Source: Sporosarcina sp. P32b
Lineage (GTDB): Bacteria; Bacillota; Bacilli; Bacillales_A; Planococcaceae
NCBI RefSeq assembly: GCF_002743335.1
Contig: NZ_PDZB01000010.1
Coordinates: 37,229 to 101,228, forward strand
Direction: 5' to 3'
DNA length: 64,000 nucleotides
Positions 48,199 to 57,684 of the stretch are shown piece by piece; the stretch's first letter is position 1; each line of letters begins with the position of its first letter. A model generated the notes under the pieces. It did not search any database. It was not told the DNA's origin and saw only the letters and a list, made by a program, of their open reading frames with translations. The translations under genes were made by a program, and so were the position numbers.

Positions 48199-49278
48199 TT
48201 AGTCTACTGGCACGACCCAGTTAAACGGATCTTCCACTTTACCTGTCTGGATACCTGTAATCGTCTCGTATAACTTCAATGAAAGCTCACCGATTTCATT
48301 ATGATTGATCTCGCATTTTTCGCCTTCAAAGAACAGTTCACCTATTGGAGAAATAACAGCGGCCGTTCCTGTACCGAATGCTTCTTCCAATGTGCCTGCT
48401 CGATTAGCTTCCATAATTTCCTCGATCGACACTTTGCGTTCTGTTACTGGAATATCCCAATCTATCAATAATTCGATAACTGACTTACGCGTGATGCCTT
48501 CCAAAATACTACCGTTAAGGCTTGGCGTGATGATTTCTCCATTGATTTTGAAGAATACATTCATCGCTCCTACTTCTTCGATATAGCGATGTTCTTTTGC
48601 ATCAAGCCATAGAACTTGGGAATATCCTTCAGCTTCCGCCACTTCTTGGGCTTTCATCGCGCCTGCATAGTTACCAGCTGTTTTCGCAGAGCCTGTACCA
48701 CCCACTGCTGCACGGACATACTGTGACTCCACTGCAATTTTAACAGGGTTGACTCCTTCTTTATAGTACGGACCTACCGGGGATAAAATAATCATGAGAC
48801 GGTATGTTTTAGACGGTGCTACCCCTAAATAAGGCTGCGTCGCGAAAATGAATGGCCGCACATAAAGTGATGTTCCTGGTCTGTCCGGAATCCAGTCTTT
48901 ATCAAGAGAAATTAACTCTTTCAGTGCACTTAACACAAATTTCTCATCGAACATCGGCATGCATAATCTATCATTTGAACGATTCAAACGTTTCATATTT
49001 TCCTCTGGACGGAATAAAACTACTTCTTTGTCTTCATTCAAATAAGCTTTCAATCCTTCGAAAACAGTTTGTCCATAATGCAAGACGATTGCAGCTGGAT
49101 CTAGAAGAAACGGCTTGTACGGCTCAATACGGGGATCATGCCACCCCGTTCCATCTGTATAATCCATCACAAACATGTGATCAGTAAAAATCGTTCCGAA
49201 AGCAAGTGGATCATCTCCTGCCGGCTTGTCTTTTGGAGCGGTAGTTTCATAGTGTAAAATGTTTTTTTCAGTTGACAT
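48199..49278 (-). CDS. ilvE: Branched-chain amino acid aminotransferase
   Basis: A 359-residue class IV PLP transaminase that interconverts leucine, isoleucine and valine with their keto acids. HYGQTVFEGLKAY near 68-80, RPFIFATQPYLGV near 143, the PLP Lys in GGTGSAKTAGNYA (about 198), and EVGAMNVFF and FGTGTAAVISPIG for phosphate binding. Length and order of motifs fit the eukaryote/Bacillus type. SD AGGAGG precedes the ATG. Not linked to other ilv/leu genes here. Confidence 0.96.
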   Translation of the reverse strand: MSTEKNILHYETTAPKDKPAGDDPLAFGTIFTDHMFVMDYTDGTGWHDPRIEPYKPFLLDPAAIVLHYGQTVFEGLKAYLNEDKEVVLFRPEENMKRLNRSNDRLCMPMFDEKFVLSALKELISLDKDWIPDRPGTSLYVRPFIFATQPYLGVAPSKTYRLMIILSPVGPYYKEGVNPVKIAVESQYVRAAVGGTGSAKTAGNYAGAMKAQEVAEAEGYSQVLWLDAKEHRYIEEVGAMNVFFKINGEIITPSLNGSILEGITRKSVIELLIDWDIPVTERKVSIEEIMEANRAGTLEEAFGTGTAAVISPIGELFFEGEKCEINHNEIGELSLKLYETITGIQTGKVEDPFNWVVPVD

Positions 49279-49297
49279 AAATAAACCCTCCTACATA

Positions 49298-50542
49298 TTA
49301 TCTAATTTGTCCGGTTCCTCGAATCACAAATTTGGAAGAAGTCAATGCTTCTAATCCCATGGGACCTCTTGCGTGAAGCTTTTGTGTACTAATACCGATT
49401 TCTGCACCATAACCGAATTCAAAACCATCCGTAAAGCGAGTGGAGGCATTGACGTAAACAGCTGCCGCATCTACGCTATTCAAAAACTGCTCAGCATGTG
49501 CATCCGTCTGTGTAATAATGCTTTCTGAATGCTTTGTACTGTATGTGGCTATATGATCTAGTGCTTGCTGTACATTTTCCACGCTCTTTACGCGTACTGT
49601 CAAGTCCAAGTATTCACTTGACCAATCATTTTGTTCAACAGCTACGACATCTGGATGAAATGCCTGTAGCTGATCATCACCTTGTATTTGAACATCTTGG
49701 TCTTGCAATGCGTTGATCAAACTCTTCCCATGTTGCGCTAACCAGTTGGAATCAATCAATACCGTTTCGATCGCGTTACAAACCGAAGGACGTTGCGTTT
49801 TAGCATTAACGACTATATCGATGGCCATTTTCGCGTCGGCGGATTTGTCGATGAATACATGGCAATTCCCTGCACCCGTTTCAATTACAGGTACTGTAGA
49901 TTCACGGATCACAGTTTGAATTAACTTCGCACCACCACGTGGGATTAAAACATCTAAATAGTCATTGAGTGTGAATAATTCTTTCGCCGTTTCTCGGCTT
50001 GTATCTTCAATTAATTGAACAGAATCCACTGGCAATGAACTTTTTTCAAGTCCGCGTTGAATGACACGCCATAGTGCTAAATTGGAATGTTTAGCAGAAG
50101 AGCTTCCGCGCAAGACGACCGCGTTTCCTGTTTTCAATGCTAGGGACGCTGCATCAATCGTCACATTCGGACGCGCTTCATAAATCATGGCGATGACACC
50201 GATCGGCACGCGCTTCTTGATAATATGTAAACCGTTTTCCTTATGGATTTCTTCCAGTGTTTCTCCAATTGGATCTTTAAGATCAACTAGTAAACGAACA
50301 CCTTCCGCCATCGCTTCAATGCGCTCAGGCGTCAATAAAATACGATCGAGAACCGCATCATCGATTCCTTTTTCACGTCCTTCTTCAATATCTTTTTTAT
50401 TCTCCGCTAGTAATTGATCTTGTTCTACCAATAGTTGATCGGCAATCAATTGCAATGCTTGGTTTTTCTCTTCGGTTGTAGCCACGTTTAGTATAATACT
50501 CGCTTCTTTTGCAGCCTTACCTTTATCTCTAATTTCACTCAT
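49298..50542 (-). CDS. proA: Glutamate-5-semialdehyde dehydrogenase
   Basis: A 414-residue NADPH-dependent gamma-glutamyl phosphate reductase, second step of proline synthesis. MSEIRDKGKAAKEAS start, VPIGVIAMIYEARPNVT, LRGSSSAKHSN, and the catalytic Cys in TQRPSVCNAIET (about 255). Start at 50540-50542 has GGAGG seven bases upstream; the adjacent ATG is too close. Follows proB by 19 bases under a common T-box. Confidence 0.96.
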   Translation of the reverse strand: MSEIRDKGKAAKEASIILNVATTEEKNQALQLIADQLLVEQDQLLAENKKDIEEGREKGIDDAVLDRILLTPERIEAMAEGVRLLVDLKDPIGETLEEIHKENGLHIIKKRVPIGVIAMIYEARPNVTIDAASLALKTGNAVVLRGSSSAKHSNLALWRVIQRGLEKSSLPVDSVQLIEDTSRETAKELFTLNDYLDVLIPRGGAKLIQTVIRESTVPVIETGAGNCHVFIDKSADAKMAIDIVVNAKTQRPSVCNAIETVLIDSNWLAQHGKSLINALQDQDVQIQGDDQLQAFHPDVVAVEQNDWSSEYLDLTVRVKSVENVQQALDHIATYSTKHSESIITQTDAHAEQFLNSVDAAAVYVNASTRFTDGFEFGYGAEIGISTQKLHARGPMGLEALTSSKFVIRGTGQIR

Positions 50543-50561
50543 CATAAATCCTCCCCTATGA

Positions 50562-51653
50562 TTATACTTGTACCCAGCGGTCACGGTGAATGACTTCTAA
50601 CATCGGCTTGAATTCTTCCAGCTTATCCTTATCGGAAATCGTTAGTTTTAATTGTTCAGACGAATAAGTGACTTCACCTTTCCCGATCAATCCATTTAAA
50701 CCGAACACTTCCACTACTTCCCCAACCTCAAAGTTCCCCTGTACTTTAAACACGCCAGCTGGTAATAAACTGCGTCCATTATGCACGATAGCCTCTTCGG
50801 CACCTTTATCGACATATAGACGTCCCGTCGATTCGGAATGAAGGGCAATCCATTGGCGGTTTGTATTGATCGTGTGGGCAACAGGACTGGAAATATACGT
50901 ACCGTCTCCGTGACCTTTTAAAATATCCAGCAATTTTGATGGACCGCGGCCTGTTCCAATGAAGACGGGAACGGCCAATGTGTGAGCAGTTCTTGCCGCC
51001 AGTAACTTCGAACGCATACCGCCCGTACCGACTTTTGAGCCCGTATCATCAGCGCCACCAAGCAATTCGTCTGTGACTTCATCCAATTTAGTTAATCGTA
51101 CAGCGTCCGGATCTGTTCGAGGGTTACTCGTATAGATCCCGTTGACATCCGTTAAAATAATCAACTGATCCGCGTGTAGAAAACCACTGACTAATGCAGA
51201 TAACATATCATTATCACCGAACGTTAACTCGTCAATGGATACCGTATCGTTTTCGTTAATGATTGGCATAATGCCACGGTCAAGTAGTTCAGACATCGCC
51301 GCAAATGCGTTACGGTATCGATCACGATCCGCAAAGTCATGACGCGTCAATAAGATCTGTGCCGGTATGACGTTATGCACGCTAAACCTTTCGATATAGG
51401 ATTGTATTAATAAGCTCTGTCCTACTGCCGCAGCGGCTTGTTTACCTTTAATCGTCTGCGGACGGGAGGAATAGCCTAGACGCGCAAAGCCTGCCGCCAC
51501 CGCTCCTGACGAGACGACAATGACTTCATGCCCGATGTTTTTCAGCATCGCCAACGCGTCGACATGATCATTGAATTTCACCTGATCGATTTCTCCATTA
51601 TCATTTGTTAACGAACTGCTACCGATTTTCACAACGATTCGTTGTCTTTTCAT
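50562..51653 (-). CDS. proB: Glutamate 5-kinase
   Basis: A 363-residue amino-acid kinase that starts proline synthesis by phosphorylating glutamate. MKRQRIVVKIGSSSLTN, VSSGAVAAGFARLGY, the substrate loop INENDTVSIDELTFGDNDMLSALV (quoted in parts), VGTGGMRSKLLAA, and a C-terminal PUA domain (about 275-363). Feedback control by proline is expected. Start at 51651-51653 gives the family N-terminus. Confidence 0.96.
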   Translation of the reverse strand: MKRQRIVVKIGSSSLTNDNGEIDQVKFNDHVDALAMLKNIGHEVIVVSSGAVAAGFARLGYSSRPQTIKGKQAAAAVGQSLLIQSYIERFSVHNVIPAQILLTRHDFADRDRYRNAFAAMSELLDRGIMPIINENDTVSIDELTFGDNDMLSALVSGFLHADQLIILTDVNGIYTSNPRTDPDAVRLTKLDEVTDELLGGADDTGSKVGTGGMRSKLLAARTAHTLAVPVFIGTGRGPSKLLDILKGHGDGTYISSPVAHTINTNRQWIALHSESTGRLYVDKGAEEAIVHNGRSLLPAGVFKVQGNFEVGEVVEVFGLNGLIGKGEVTYSSEQLKLTISDKDKLEEFKPMLEVIHRDRWVQV

Positions 51654-51697
51654 ATGGATTCGCCTACCGTTTCTACATATCATTTGCTTTTATACAA

Positions 51698-51940
51698 TAA
51701 AAAAGCCCAATCGTCCCGATAAAATCAGGACGAAAGGACGTAACTTCCGCGGTGCCACCATCATTGGATTCATTTTCACAAATCCCGCTTTCCTTCTAAC
51801 GCCAAGGTGCGCGCCTGTATTTTCACAGGACTCAAAAGGCAGGTTCGACAAGGCATTGCGACGGAAACTTCCAGCCGATGGATTCCGCTCTCTAACACAT
51901 GCTATTTATCTACTGGTCCTTCTTCAACGTTCCATATCAT
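51698..51940 (-). promoter_or_regulatory. T-box riboswitch of proBA (proline specifier CCU)
   Basis: Minus strand: T-box sequence GATGGTGGCACCGCGG (51747-51762), a downstream terminator (TCGTCC-T-GA pairing with TC-G-GGACGA, 51711-51733, then T-run 51699-51704), and a stem I in which AAGG pairs with CCTT around an AGTA motif and the specifier CCT (51841-51843), a proline codon followed by G. Uncharged tRNA-Pro would open proBA expression. Confidence 0.92.
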
Positions 51941-51947
51941 TTCCCCA

Positions 51948-51975
51948 ATCATACAATATTCAGAGTAATTGTCAA
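51948..51975 (-). promoter_or_regulatory. Sigma-A promoter of proBA
   Basis: TTGACA (51970-51975), 16-base spacer, TATGAT (51948-51953) on the minus strand, just after the nadA stop codon and before the T-box leader. Confidence 0.8.
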
Positions 51976-51986
51976 GCACTGCTTCG

Positions 51987-53096
51987 TTACTTTCGCTGTA
52001 GCATACGGTCTAGCGCGTCAATCGCATCTGCAGAAGTAGTTGCATCCACTTTGATGATATTTTGCTCTTTACCTTCCACAATACTTTCAAGACTCCATAA
52101 TAAATGCGGTAGATCGATACGGTTCATTGTCAAACAAGGACACATTAACGGATTTAGTGAAATAATATCTTGATCAGGATGATTTTCCATCAACCGGTTG
52201 ACTAAATTCATTTCCGTGCCGATCGCCCATTTCGTTCCAGGAGCCGCGGCTTGAATTTGATCAATAATATACTTTGTGGAACCGTCGTCATCAGATTTCA
52301 TCACGACTTCATGTGAACACTCGGGATGAACGATAATTCGGCGCTCGGGATCATTTTCACGTAACTGACGAATATTTTCTACCGTGAAGTTTTCATGAAC
52401 GGAGCAATGTCCTTTCCATAAAATCACTCGACACTCTTCGTTTTCTCCAGCGTATTCTAAAGTATCTGTAATGGGGTTCCATACCCCCATATGGTCGAGT
52501 GGCACGCCAAGTCCGTATGCAGTGTTGCGCCCTAGATGTTGGTCAGGTAAGAATAGTATCCGTTTTTTCTGCGTGAAAGCCCATTGGACGATTTCTTTAG
52601 CGTTTGACGAAGTCACTGTTGCACCACCATGACGACCAACAAATGCTTTGATCGCTGCCGTCGAATTCACGTATGTCAGTGGAAGAATCGTATCACCAAA
52701 ACGCGCATGCAAGTCTTGCCATGCTCTTTCCGTCTGGTAGATATCGGCCATATCGGCCATTGAACAACCCGCACGCATATCGGGTAAATAGACTTTTTGA
52801 TTTTCCATTGTTAAAATATCTGCCGTTTCTGCCATGAAGTGCACGCCACAAAAGACAATATGTTCCGCTTGCTCGTTTGCTGCGCAAATTTGTGCTAATT
52901 GCAAAGAATCTCCTGTCGCATCCGCAAATTGAATCACTTCATTTTTCTGGTAGTGATGGCCAGGGATAAACAATTTGTCACCTAGCGTCTGCTTAATCGA
53001 GCGAATCTTTTCTTCCATTTCAGTCACCGTGTAGTGTTTATACCGTTCGGGCAACATAGCGTTTGCCTGTTCTTTTACAAGATCCATCATCGACAT
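51987..53096 (-). CDS. nadA: Quinolinate synthase
   Basis: A 369-residue 4Fe-4S enzyme that condenses iminoaspartate with dihydroxyacetone phosphate. Cluster cysteines are likely those in AGCSMADM (about 110), HPECSHEV and [25 protein letters not shown] lies near 45-60. The iminoaspartate donor NadB is not encoded beside it. Five bases separate it from nadC upstream. Confidence 0.95.
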   Translation of the reverse strand: MSMMDLVKEQANAMLPERYKHYTVTEMEEKIRSIKQTLGDKLFIPGHHYQKNEVIQFADATGDSLQLAQICAANEQAEHIVFCGVHFMAETADILTMENQKVYLPDMRAGCSMADMADIYQTERAWQDLHARFGDTILPLTYVNSTAAIKAFVGRHGGATVTSSNAKEIVQWAFTQKKRILFLPDQHLGRNTAYGLGVPLDHMGVWNPITDTLEYAGENEECRVILWKGHCSVHENFTVENIRQLRENDPERRIIVHPECSHEVVMKSDDDGSTKYIIDQIQAAAPGTKWAIGTEMNLVNRLMENHPDQDIISLNPLMCPCLTMNRIDLPHLLWSLESIVEGKEQNIIKVDATTSADAIDALDRMLQRK

Positions 53097-53101
53097 ATTC
53101 T

Positions 53102-53950
53102 TCAGTCCTCCTGCGTAGTAAGTTGTATAGTCGCGCTAATATCCGCCGCCATAACGGAATGCGTTAGCGCGCCAACCGATATGTAATCAATCCCTGTCTT
53201 ACCATAAGAAGCTATCGTGTCTTCTGTAATCATGCCCGAAGCTTCGGTTACGATATGTGGAGGTACGAGTGGTAACCAGTCCGTAATTTCTTTCGGTGTG
53301 CGGTTATCAAACATAATAATATCCACATTGGCTTCAACAGCTTCTTGTAGTTGTGCTAACGATTCGATTTCCACTTCTATTTTTACGGTATGACCTAATC
53401 GTGATCTTAATAGTTGCACGGCATGTGTAATAGAACCTGCATACGCCAAATGATTATCCTTAAGCATCACTGCGTCATATAAGCCGTTGCGATGATTAAA
53501 TCCACCGCCTATTCGAACTGCATATTTATCTAGCATACGAAGTCCTGGCGCTGTCTTTCGTGTATCACAAACTCTTGTCTTCGTTCCGGATAATAATGCC
53601 GTTAGGTCCGCGGTTTTCGTCGCAATCGCAGTCATTCGCTGAATACAATTTAGAACTACTCGCTCCGCAGTCAACAGACTTCTAACAGAACCTTTTACAA
53701 TCGCGAGTATTTGCCTGTCTGTTATTCTTTCGCCATCTTCCACTAGACATGTGACTTCTATTGAAGGATTCATCACGTGAAAACCTGTCGTAATGACATC
53801 TACCCCGCAAAACACTCCTGAAGATTTAGAAATGATTTGCATTTCACCTATCGCATCTGCAGGAAATAATGAATTAGCCGACAGATCACCATCTCCCACG
53901 TCTTCTATGAAAAACTGTTCGAGCATTGAGACCAATTTGATTTTATTCAT
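53102..53950 (-). CDS. nadC: Nicotinate-nucleotide pyrophosphorylase (carboxylating)
   Basis: A 282-residue quinolinate phosphoribosyltransferase. Key motifs: [17 protein letters not shown] (about 130-146, PRPP/quinolinate Arg and Lys), [43 protein letters not shown], and EASGMI. Product NaMN goes to NadD. First gene of the nadC-nadA unit, divergent from nifS. Confidence 0.95.
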   Translation of the reverse strand: MNKIKLVSMLEQFFIEDVGDGDLSANSLFPADAIGEMQIISKSSGVFCGVDVITTGFHVMNPSIEVTCLVEDGERITDRQILAIVKGSVRSLLTAERVVLNCIQRMTAIATKTADLTALLSGTKTRVCDTRKTAPGLRMLDKYAVRIGGGFNHRNGLYDAVMLKDNHLAYAGSITHAVQLLRSRLGHTVKIEVEIESLAQLQEAVEANVDIIMFDNRTPKEITDWLPLVPPHIVTEASGMITEDTIASYGKTGIDYISVGALTHSVMAADISATIQLTTQED

Positions 53951-53994
53951 CTACGTTCCTACAACCTTTCTCATTGTCGAGTGTCTTTACATCT

Positions 53995-54026
53995 ATCTTT
54001 ACATATATACAGTTGTATGACAAGAT
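53995..54026. promoter_or_regulatory. Candidate NadR operator in the nadC/nifS divergent region
   Basis: An imperfect palindrome, ATCTTTACATATA / TGTATGACAAGAT with a 6-base centre (10 of 13 positions pair), lies between the divergent nadC and nifS starts. Since NadR is encoded in the nifS unit, this is a reasonable repressor site overlapping both promoters. Assignment is inference. Confidence 0.45.
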
Positions 54027-54058
54027 GAATATATTATTTATTGCAGGAGGTCATTCAT

Positions 54059-55189
54059 TTGCATTACTTTGATTACGCTGCCACAACGCCTCTTCGTGAA
54101 GAAGCCGCTTCCGTCTATATTTCGGTATCACAACAACAATTTGGCAATACGACGAGCCTGCACGATGCGGGAGGGGCTGCACAAAACGTATTGACCCATA
54201 GCCGACAACAGCTATCTACACTTCTTGGCGTGCGTTCTGAAGGGATATACTTCACTTCAGGCGGTACAGAAAGTAACACGCTCGCCTTAGTATCTTTGGC
54301 TGAGTCGGCAAAGAACAAAGGACAGCATATTATTCTTTCTGCAGCTGAACACCCGTCCCTCCATTCAGCTGCAGCGTATCTTGAAGGACAAGGCTACCAA
54401 ATTACAATGATCCCTTTTACATCAAAAGGCATAATCGATTTACAGGCACTAGAAGAGGCTATTACAGAACAAACGACTGTCGTATCAGTGCAGCATTGTA
54501 ATCCGGAAATTGGGACCATTCAACCCATCCGATTCATATCGGAATTAGTAAAACCGAAGGGCGTTTATTTGCATAGTGACTGTGTACAATCACTAGGTAA
54601 ACTATCTGTGCGTGACATCTCTCCATATGTAGACAGCTTGTCGATATCTAGCCATAAAGTGCACGGACCAAAAGGTGTTGGCGCAGTCTATATCGATCCA
54701 CGCATACGCGCTGTCCCACTCTTTCCAAGCGCTACACAAGAGAAAGGATTCAGAGGTGGCACGGTGAACGTACCAGGAATTGCAGCATTCGTTACAGCGG
54801 CTGAACTGGCAAATATCAATGAAGCAAAGTATCGCGCATTACGCTCACTCTTCATGAATATACTTTCTATACATCAAGATTTGTTCACTATCTATACTAG
54901 TCCCCGATCATCTGAACAACTTCCGCAAATTATTGGTCTATGCGCCAAACACTCGGAAGGACAGCTCATTATGTTAGAATTAAATAGAAGAGGATTTGCG
55001 GTGTCGACAGGTAGTGCTTGTCAGGTCGGTCAGCAACAGTCATCTATGACAATGAGCGCGATGAATATACCCGCCCACGCAGCGAAAGGGTTTGTTCGGA
55101 TTTCATTTGGTGAGACATCGACTAGTGAAAACGTCACTCAATTAGCAAAAGCGTTGCTCGAAGTGGCGGCATTGACACATACTGCATAA
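54059..55189 (+). CDS. nifS: Cysteine desulfurase NifS of the NAD locus
   Basis: A 376-residue NifS-like PLP enzyme thought to supply sulfur for the NadA cluster. MHYFDYAATTPLREEA at the start, HCNPEIGTIQP, the PLP Lys in SSHKVHGPKGVGA (about 200) and the Cys in STGSACQVGQQQS (about 325). TTG start at 54059-54061 follows AGGAGG by eight bases; an in-frame TTG upstream overlaps the site. Divergent from nadC-nadA, as in B. subtilis, where nadB would lie between. Confidence 0.93.
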   Translation: MHYFDYAATTPLREEAASVYISVSQQQFGNTTSLHDAGGAAQNVLTHSRQQLSTLLGVRSEGIYFTSGGTESNTLALVSLAESAKNKGQHIILSAAEHPSLHSAAAYLEGQGYQITMIPFTSKGIIDLQALEEAITEQTTVVSVQHCNPEIGTIQPIRFISELVKPKGVYLHSDCVQSLGKLSVRDISPYVDSLSISSHKVHGPKGVGAVYIDPRIRAVPLFPSATQEKGFRGGTVNVPGIAAFVTAAELANINEAKYRALRSLFMNILSIHQDLFTIYTSPRSSEQLPQIIGLCAKHSEGQLIMLELNRRGFAVSTGSACQVGQQQSSMTMSAMNIPAHAAKGFVRISFGETSTSENVTQLAKALLEVAALTHTA

Positions 55190-55226
55190 ACCCCGATAGA
55201 TATTTTATAGATAGCAGGTGAGAGTT

Positions 55227-55766
55227 TTGCGAAAGAAAACAAAAGTAGCAGGAGAACAGCGCCGCGATTTGATTCTCCAGACGTTGAAAGATGCAAATCA
55301 TCCCGTAACGGGTGCAGAACTAGGTGATTTGACAAAAGTCAGCAGGCAAGTAATCGTTAGTGATATTAATTTATTGAAAGCAAAAGACGAACCTATCATG
55401 GCGACGAATCAAGGATACTTATACACGCAGTCAACTACAAAAGTAAAAGATGTGGAAAAAATCATCGTCTGCAAACATACGCCTAATCAAACAGAAGAAG
55501 AGTTGCATATTTTAGTCGATCACGGAGTAACCGTCAGAGATGTCCGTGTAGAACATCCTGTTTATGGTGATGTGCGCGCATCCATCATGGTATCGAACCG
55601 ACAAGAAGTGAAGACATTCATCGAACAGATCCAACAGGCACAAGCCCCTTATCTATTGAATTTAGATGAGAGTGGCATTCATTTACACGCTATTTCGGCA
55701 CCACGAGCAGAACAACTACATGATGCAGAAGAAGCATTAAAAAAAGCGGGATTCCTAATTGAATAG
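55227..55766 (+). CDS. nadR: Transcription repressor NadR (NiaR type)
   Basis: A 179-residue nicotinate-responsive repressor (YrxA). N-terminal winged helix (ILQTLKDANHPVTGAELGDLTKVSRQVIVSDI in part, about 15-50), then a 3H domain named for its three histidines: IVCKHTPNQ, LVDHGVTV and GIHLHAIS. TTG start at 55227 follows AGGTGAG; a GTG 9 bases earlier coincides with that site. Controls NAD genes in the divergent unit. Confidence 0.93.
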   Translation: MRKKTKVAGEQRRDLILQTLKDANHPVTGAELGDLTKVSRQVIVSDINLLKAKDEPIMATNQGYLYTQSTTKVKDVEKIIVCKHTPNQTEEELHILVDHGVTVRDVRVEHPVYGDVRASIMVSNRQEVKTFIEQIQQAQAPYLLNLDESGIHLHAISAPRAEQLHDAEEALKKAGFLIE

Positions 55767-55779
55767 GAATTCCGCTTTT
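55742..55779. terminator. Terminator between convergent nadR and lrgB
   Basis: A stem of about 16 pairs (AAAAGCGGGATTCCTA with TAGGAATTCCGCTTTT, one mismatch) that overlaps the last codons of nadR and abuts the lrgB stop. Confidence 0.85.
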
Positions 55780-56472
55780 CTATGGAAATAACCAAATGCC
55801 GAATAAAGGCCCCGCAAGTGCACCGATAATCGCGGATAATGTCATGGCAACCGAACTCATAGAAGCCGTTTGTTCTCCGTATTCTAGTGCTTTAGAAGTT
55901 CCAATTGCGTGCGCACCCACTCCGAGACCAATACCCTGACCAATCGCTGTATCAATCTTGAACCAGCGATTGATCCATGGACCCATCAGGATCCCAGCGA
56001 GTCCTGCGATAATGACTAATACCGTCGCTAACGAAGGTATGCCACCAAGTTCTTCTGCTATTTGCATCGCGATAGGGGAAGTAATAGATTTCGGTAAAAT
56101 ACTCGCTAAAAGTTCAGTTGAAAATCCAACAAGTCGCGCCGCTAAGACACCTGTCAACATCCCGACAATTCCGCCCACGACGACTCCACCGAAGATTGGC
56201 AACAGATTTTTCTTGATGATATCTCGCTGCTTATAAAGGGGAATACAGAGTGAGACAATGGCAGGGCCAAGTAAGGCATCGATCCACTTGCCTCCTACCA
56301 TATATGTTTCATAGGACACATGGAATAACGATAACACGACAATCACTACAATAGTCGTTGTCAGAATAGGTACGAGAAATGGCGAACGCAACCTAACGTA
56401 GACAGCATTCATCAAAAAGTAAAGCATAACCGTTAACCATATCATCGTGAAGGCAAGTATTATAGTATTCAT
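55780..56472 (-). CDS. lrgB: LrgB/CidB family membrane protein
   Basis: A 230-residue polytopic protein (about six membrane spans) of the LrgB family, linked to murein hydrolase control and, in Bacillus PftAB-type pairs, to pyruvate transport. Family phrases LPKSITSPIAMQIAEELGG (about 126-144) and GLGVGAHAIGTSKALEYGE. It overlaps the lrgA-like gene by four bases. No LytST-type regulator is adjacent. Confidence 0.92.
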   Translation of the reverse strand: MNTIILAFTMIWLTVMLYFLMNAVYVRLRSPFLVPILTTTIVVIVVLSLFHVSYETYMVGGKWIDALLGPAIVSLCIPLYKQRDIIKKNLLPIFGGVVVGGIVGMLTGVLAARLVGFSTELLASILPKSITSPIAMQIAEELGGIPSLATVLVIIAGLAGILMGPWINRWFKIDTAIGQGIGLGVGAHAIGTSKALEYGEQTASMSSVAMTLSAIIGALAGPLFGIWLFP

Positions 56473-56846
56473 GAAAGAGTCCCCTCCTCTTTCACATTAC
56501 GCTTAGCCATAGATTGACTGACCAAACTTGCGACGACCATCGTGATAAATGTGCTGACGATTGTGATCAAGATCAGCAGACTACCTTTGCCAACAAAAAC
56601 ATGCCCATAATCCATGACGCCAACCGTAGCTGGAATCAAATAAAGCGGCAAAGTCGATAGAAATACATACGCACCTTTTTCCACCCAGCGAAGCGGGATA
56701 ACTTTGATCGATAACAATCCCCATAACAATAGCAAACCGATAATGCTTCCAGGCAAAGGAATGGATAGTTTCGCCTGTAAAAACTCTCCTGCTAGAAATA
56801 GTATGTATAAAAACCCGACCTGCAAAAGTGCGATAACAATTTTCAC
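56469..56846 (-). CDS. lrgA: LrgA/CidA family holin-like protein
   Basis: A 125-residue protein with four membrane spans; FLAGEFLQAKLSIPLPGSIIGLLLLWGLL (in part) is the CidA/LrgA signature. Partner of LrgB downstream, with which it is translationally coupled. Which substrate or process it serves here cannot be told from sequence. Confidence 0.92.
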   Translation of the reverse strand: MKIVIALLQVGFLYILFLAGEFLQAKLSIPLPGSIIGLLLLWGLLSIKVIPLRWVEKGAYVFLSTLPLYLIPATVGVMDYGHVFVGKGSLLILITIVSTFITMVVASLVSQSMAKRNVKEEGTLS

Positions 56847-56972
56847 TCCAACACTTCCTTACCTAATCTTATATGTAAAAAATGAATACTACTTCATTAT
56901 AGGGATTAGTCAGATAAAAACCAATACTTTCCTAGCTATTATTGAATAGTAATCAGAATATTCATCCTAGCA

Positions 56973-57001
56973 TTGACACTTTCGTCCCACCCATGTATAG
57001 T
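56973..57001 (+). promoter_or_regulatory. Sigma-A promoter of the cold-shock gene
   Basis: TTGACA (56973-56978), 17-base spacer, TATAGT (56996-57001). The leader of about 80 bases before the start codon is typical of cold-shock genes whose 5' RNA refolds with temperature. Confidence 0.85.
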
Positions 57002-57088
57002 GTAAGAAGCCGTATTGGGCAAGTTTTTAATAATAGACTTGCACGTTACGTGTGGAGATGGATTTCTAATTGCCGAGGAGGAATTATT

Positions 57089-57301
57089 ATGCACCAAGGT
57101 AAAGTGAAGTGGTTCAGCAGTGACAAAGGATATGGGTTTATCGAAGCAGATGATGGTGAAGACGTATTTGTACATTTCACTGGAATTGCTACCGATGGAT
57201 TTAAGACACTGGCTGAAGGTCAAACAGTTTCTTTTGAAGTAATTGAAGGAAATCGTGGTCCACAGGCGGCTAACGTATCGACTCTTGAGGATGAAGTGTA
57301 A
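57089..57301 (+). CDS. Cold-shock domain protein
   Basis: A 70-residue CspA/CspB-type RNA chaperone: [20 protein letters not shown] with RNP1 KGYGFIEA and RNP2 VFVHF, ending STLEDEV. The His at position 2 in place of the more usual Gln/Glu, and the insert-free length, are consistent with CspD-like proteins. GAGGAGG precedes the ATG. In B. subtilis cspD lies near ypeP and ypeQ, matching the two genes that follow. Confidence 0.94.
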   Translation: MHQGKVKWFSSDKGYGFIEADDGEDVFVHFTGIATDGFKTLAEGQTVSFEVIEGNRGPQAANVSTLEDEV

Positions 57302-57340
57302 CCTCATCTCGGCGCAAACAGCTGAATTTATAACATAAAC

Positions 57341-57372
57341 AAAGCATCCACGCAGTTGCGGGATGCTTTTTC
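57341..57372. terminator. Terminator between the cold-shock gene and the Zn-finger gene
   Basis: AAAGCATCC (57341-57349) pairs with GGATGCTTT (57361-57369), followed by T's; serves both convergent genes. Confidence 0.85.
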
Positions 57373-57377
57373 ATTAT

Positions 57378-57575
57378 TTATTTGGAGGCCGTACTGATCT
57401 TGTTGATTTCTCTTCCAAGGAATTGTAGCTGGTCTCCTACAGTACAGTCGGAAATACAAAATTGATGTGCGCCTGTTTTACCTCGTTCGCTTGTTAGTTG
57501 TTTTTTAACGTAACAACCTTCACAATATATATCGAGCAATTGATTAATTTCTTTCATGACAACTACTTTATCCAT
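57378..57575 (-). CDS. YpeQ-like zinc-finger protein
   Basis: A 65-residue protein with four spaced cysteines, YCEGC (Cys18, Cys21) and FCISDC (Cys40, Cys44), a probable zinc site, and CTVGDQLQFLG after it; this matches the YpeQ family of unknown function. Convergent with the cold-shock gene and divergent from the RNase H-like gene, as in the B. subtilis ypeQ-ypeP neighbourhood. A second Met at residue 7 is a possible start. Confidence 0.85.
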   Translation of the reverse strand: MDKVVVMKEINQLLDIYCEGCYVKKQLTSERGKTGAHQFCISDCTVGDQLQFLGREINKISTASK

Positions 57576-57684
57576 TAGAAAAGAACTCCCACCTTTCTTC
57601 CTTCTATTTTAGGTTGGCTGACAGGATGTTGCAAGTGTTTCTATGTTTTTTACAATTCATTACCAGATTGGAGCGAGAAATCTT

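Noticed and set aside
56939..57307. 122-codon minus-strand frame covering the cold-shock gene
   Set aside because: Antisense to a certain cold-shock gene with its own promoter and terminator.
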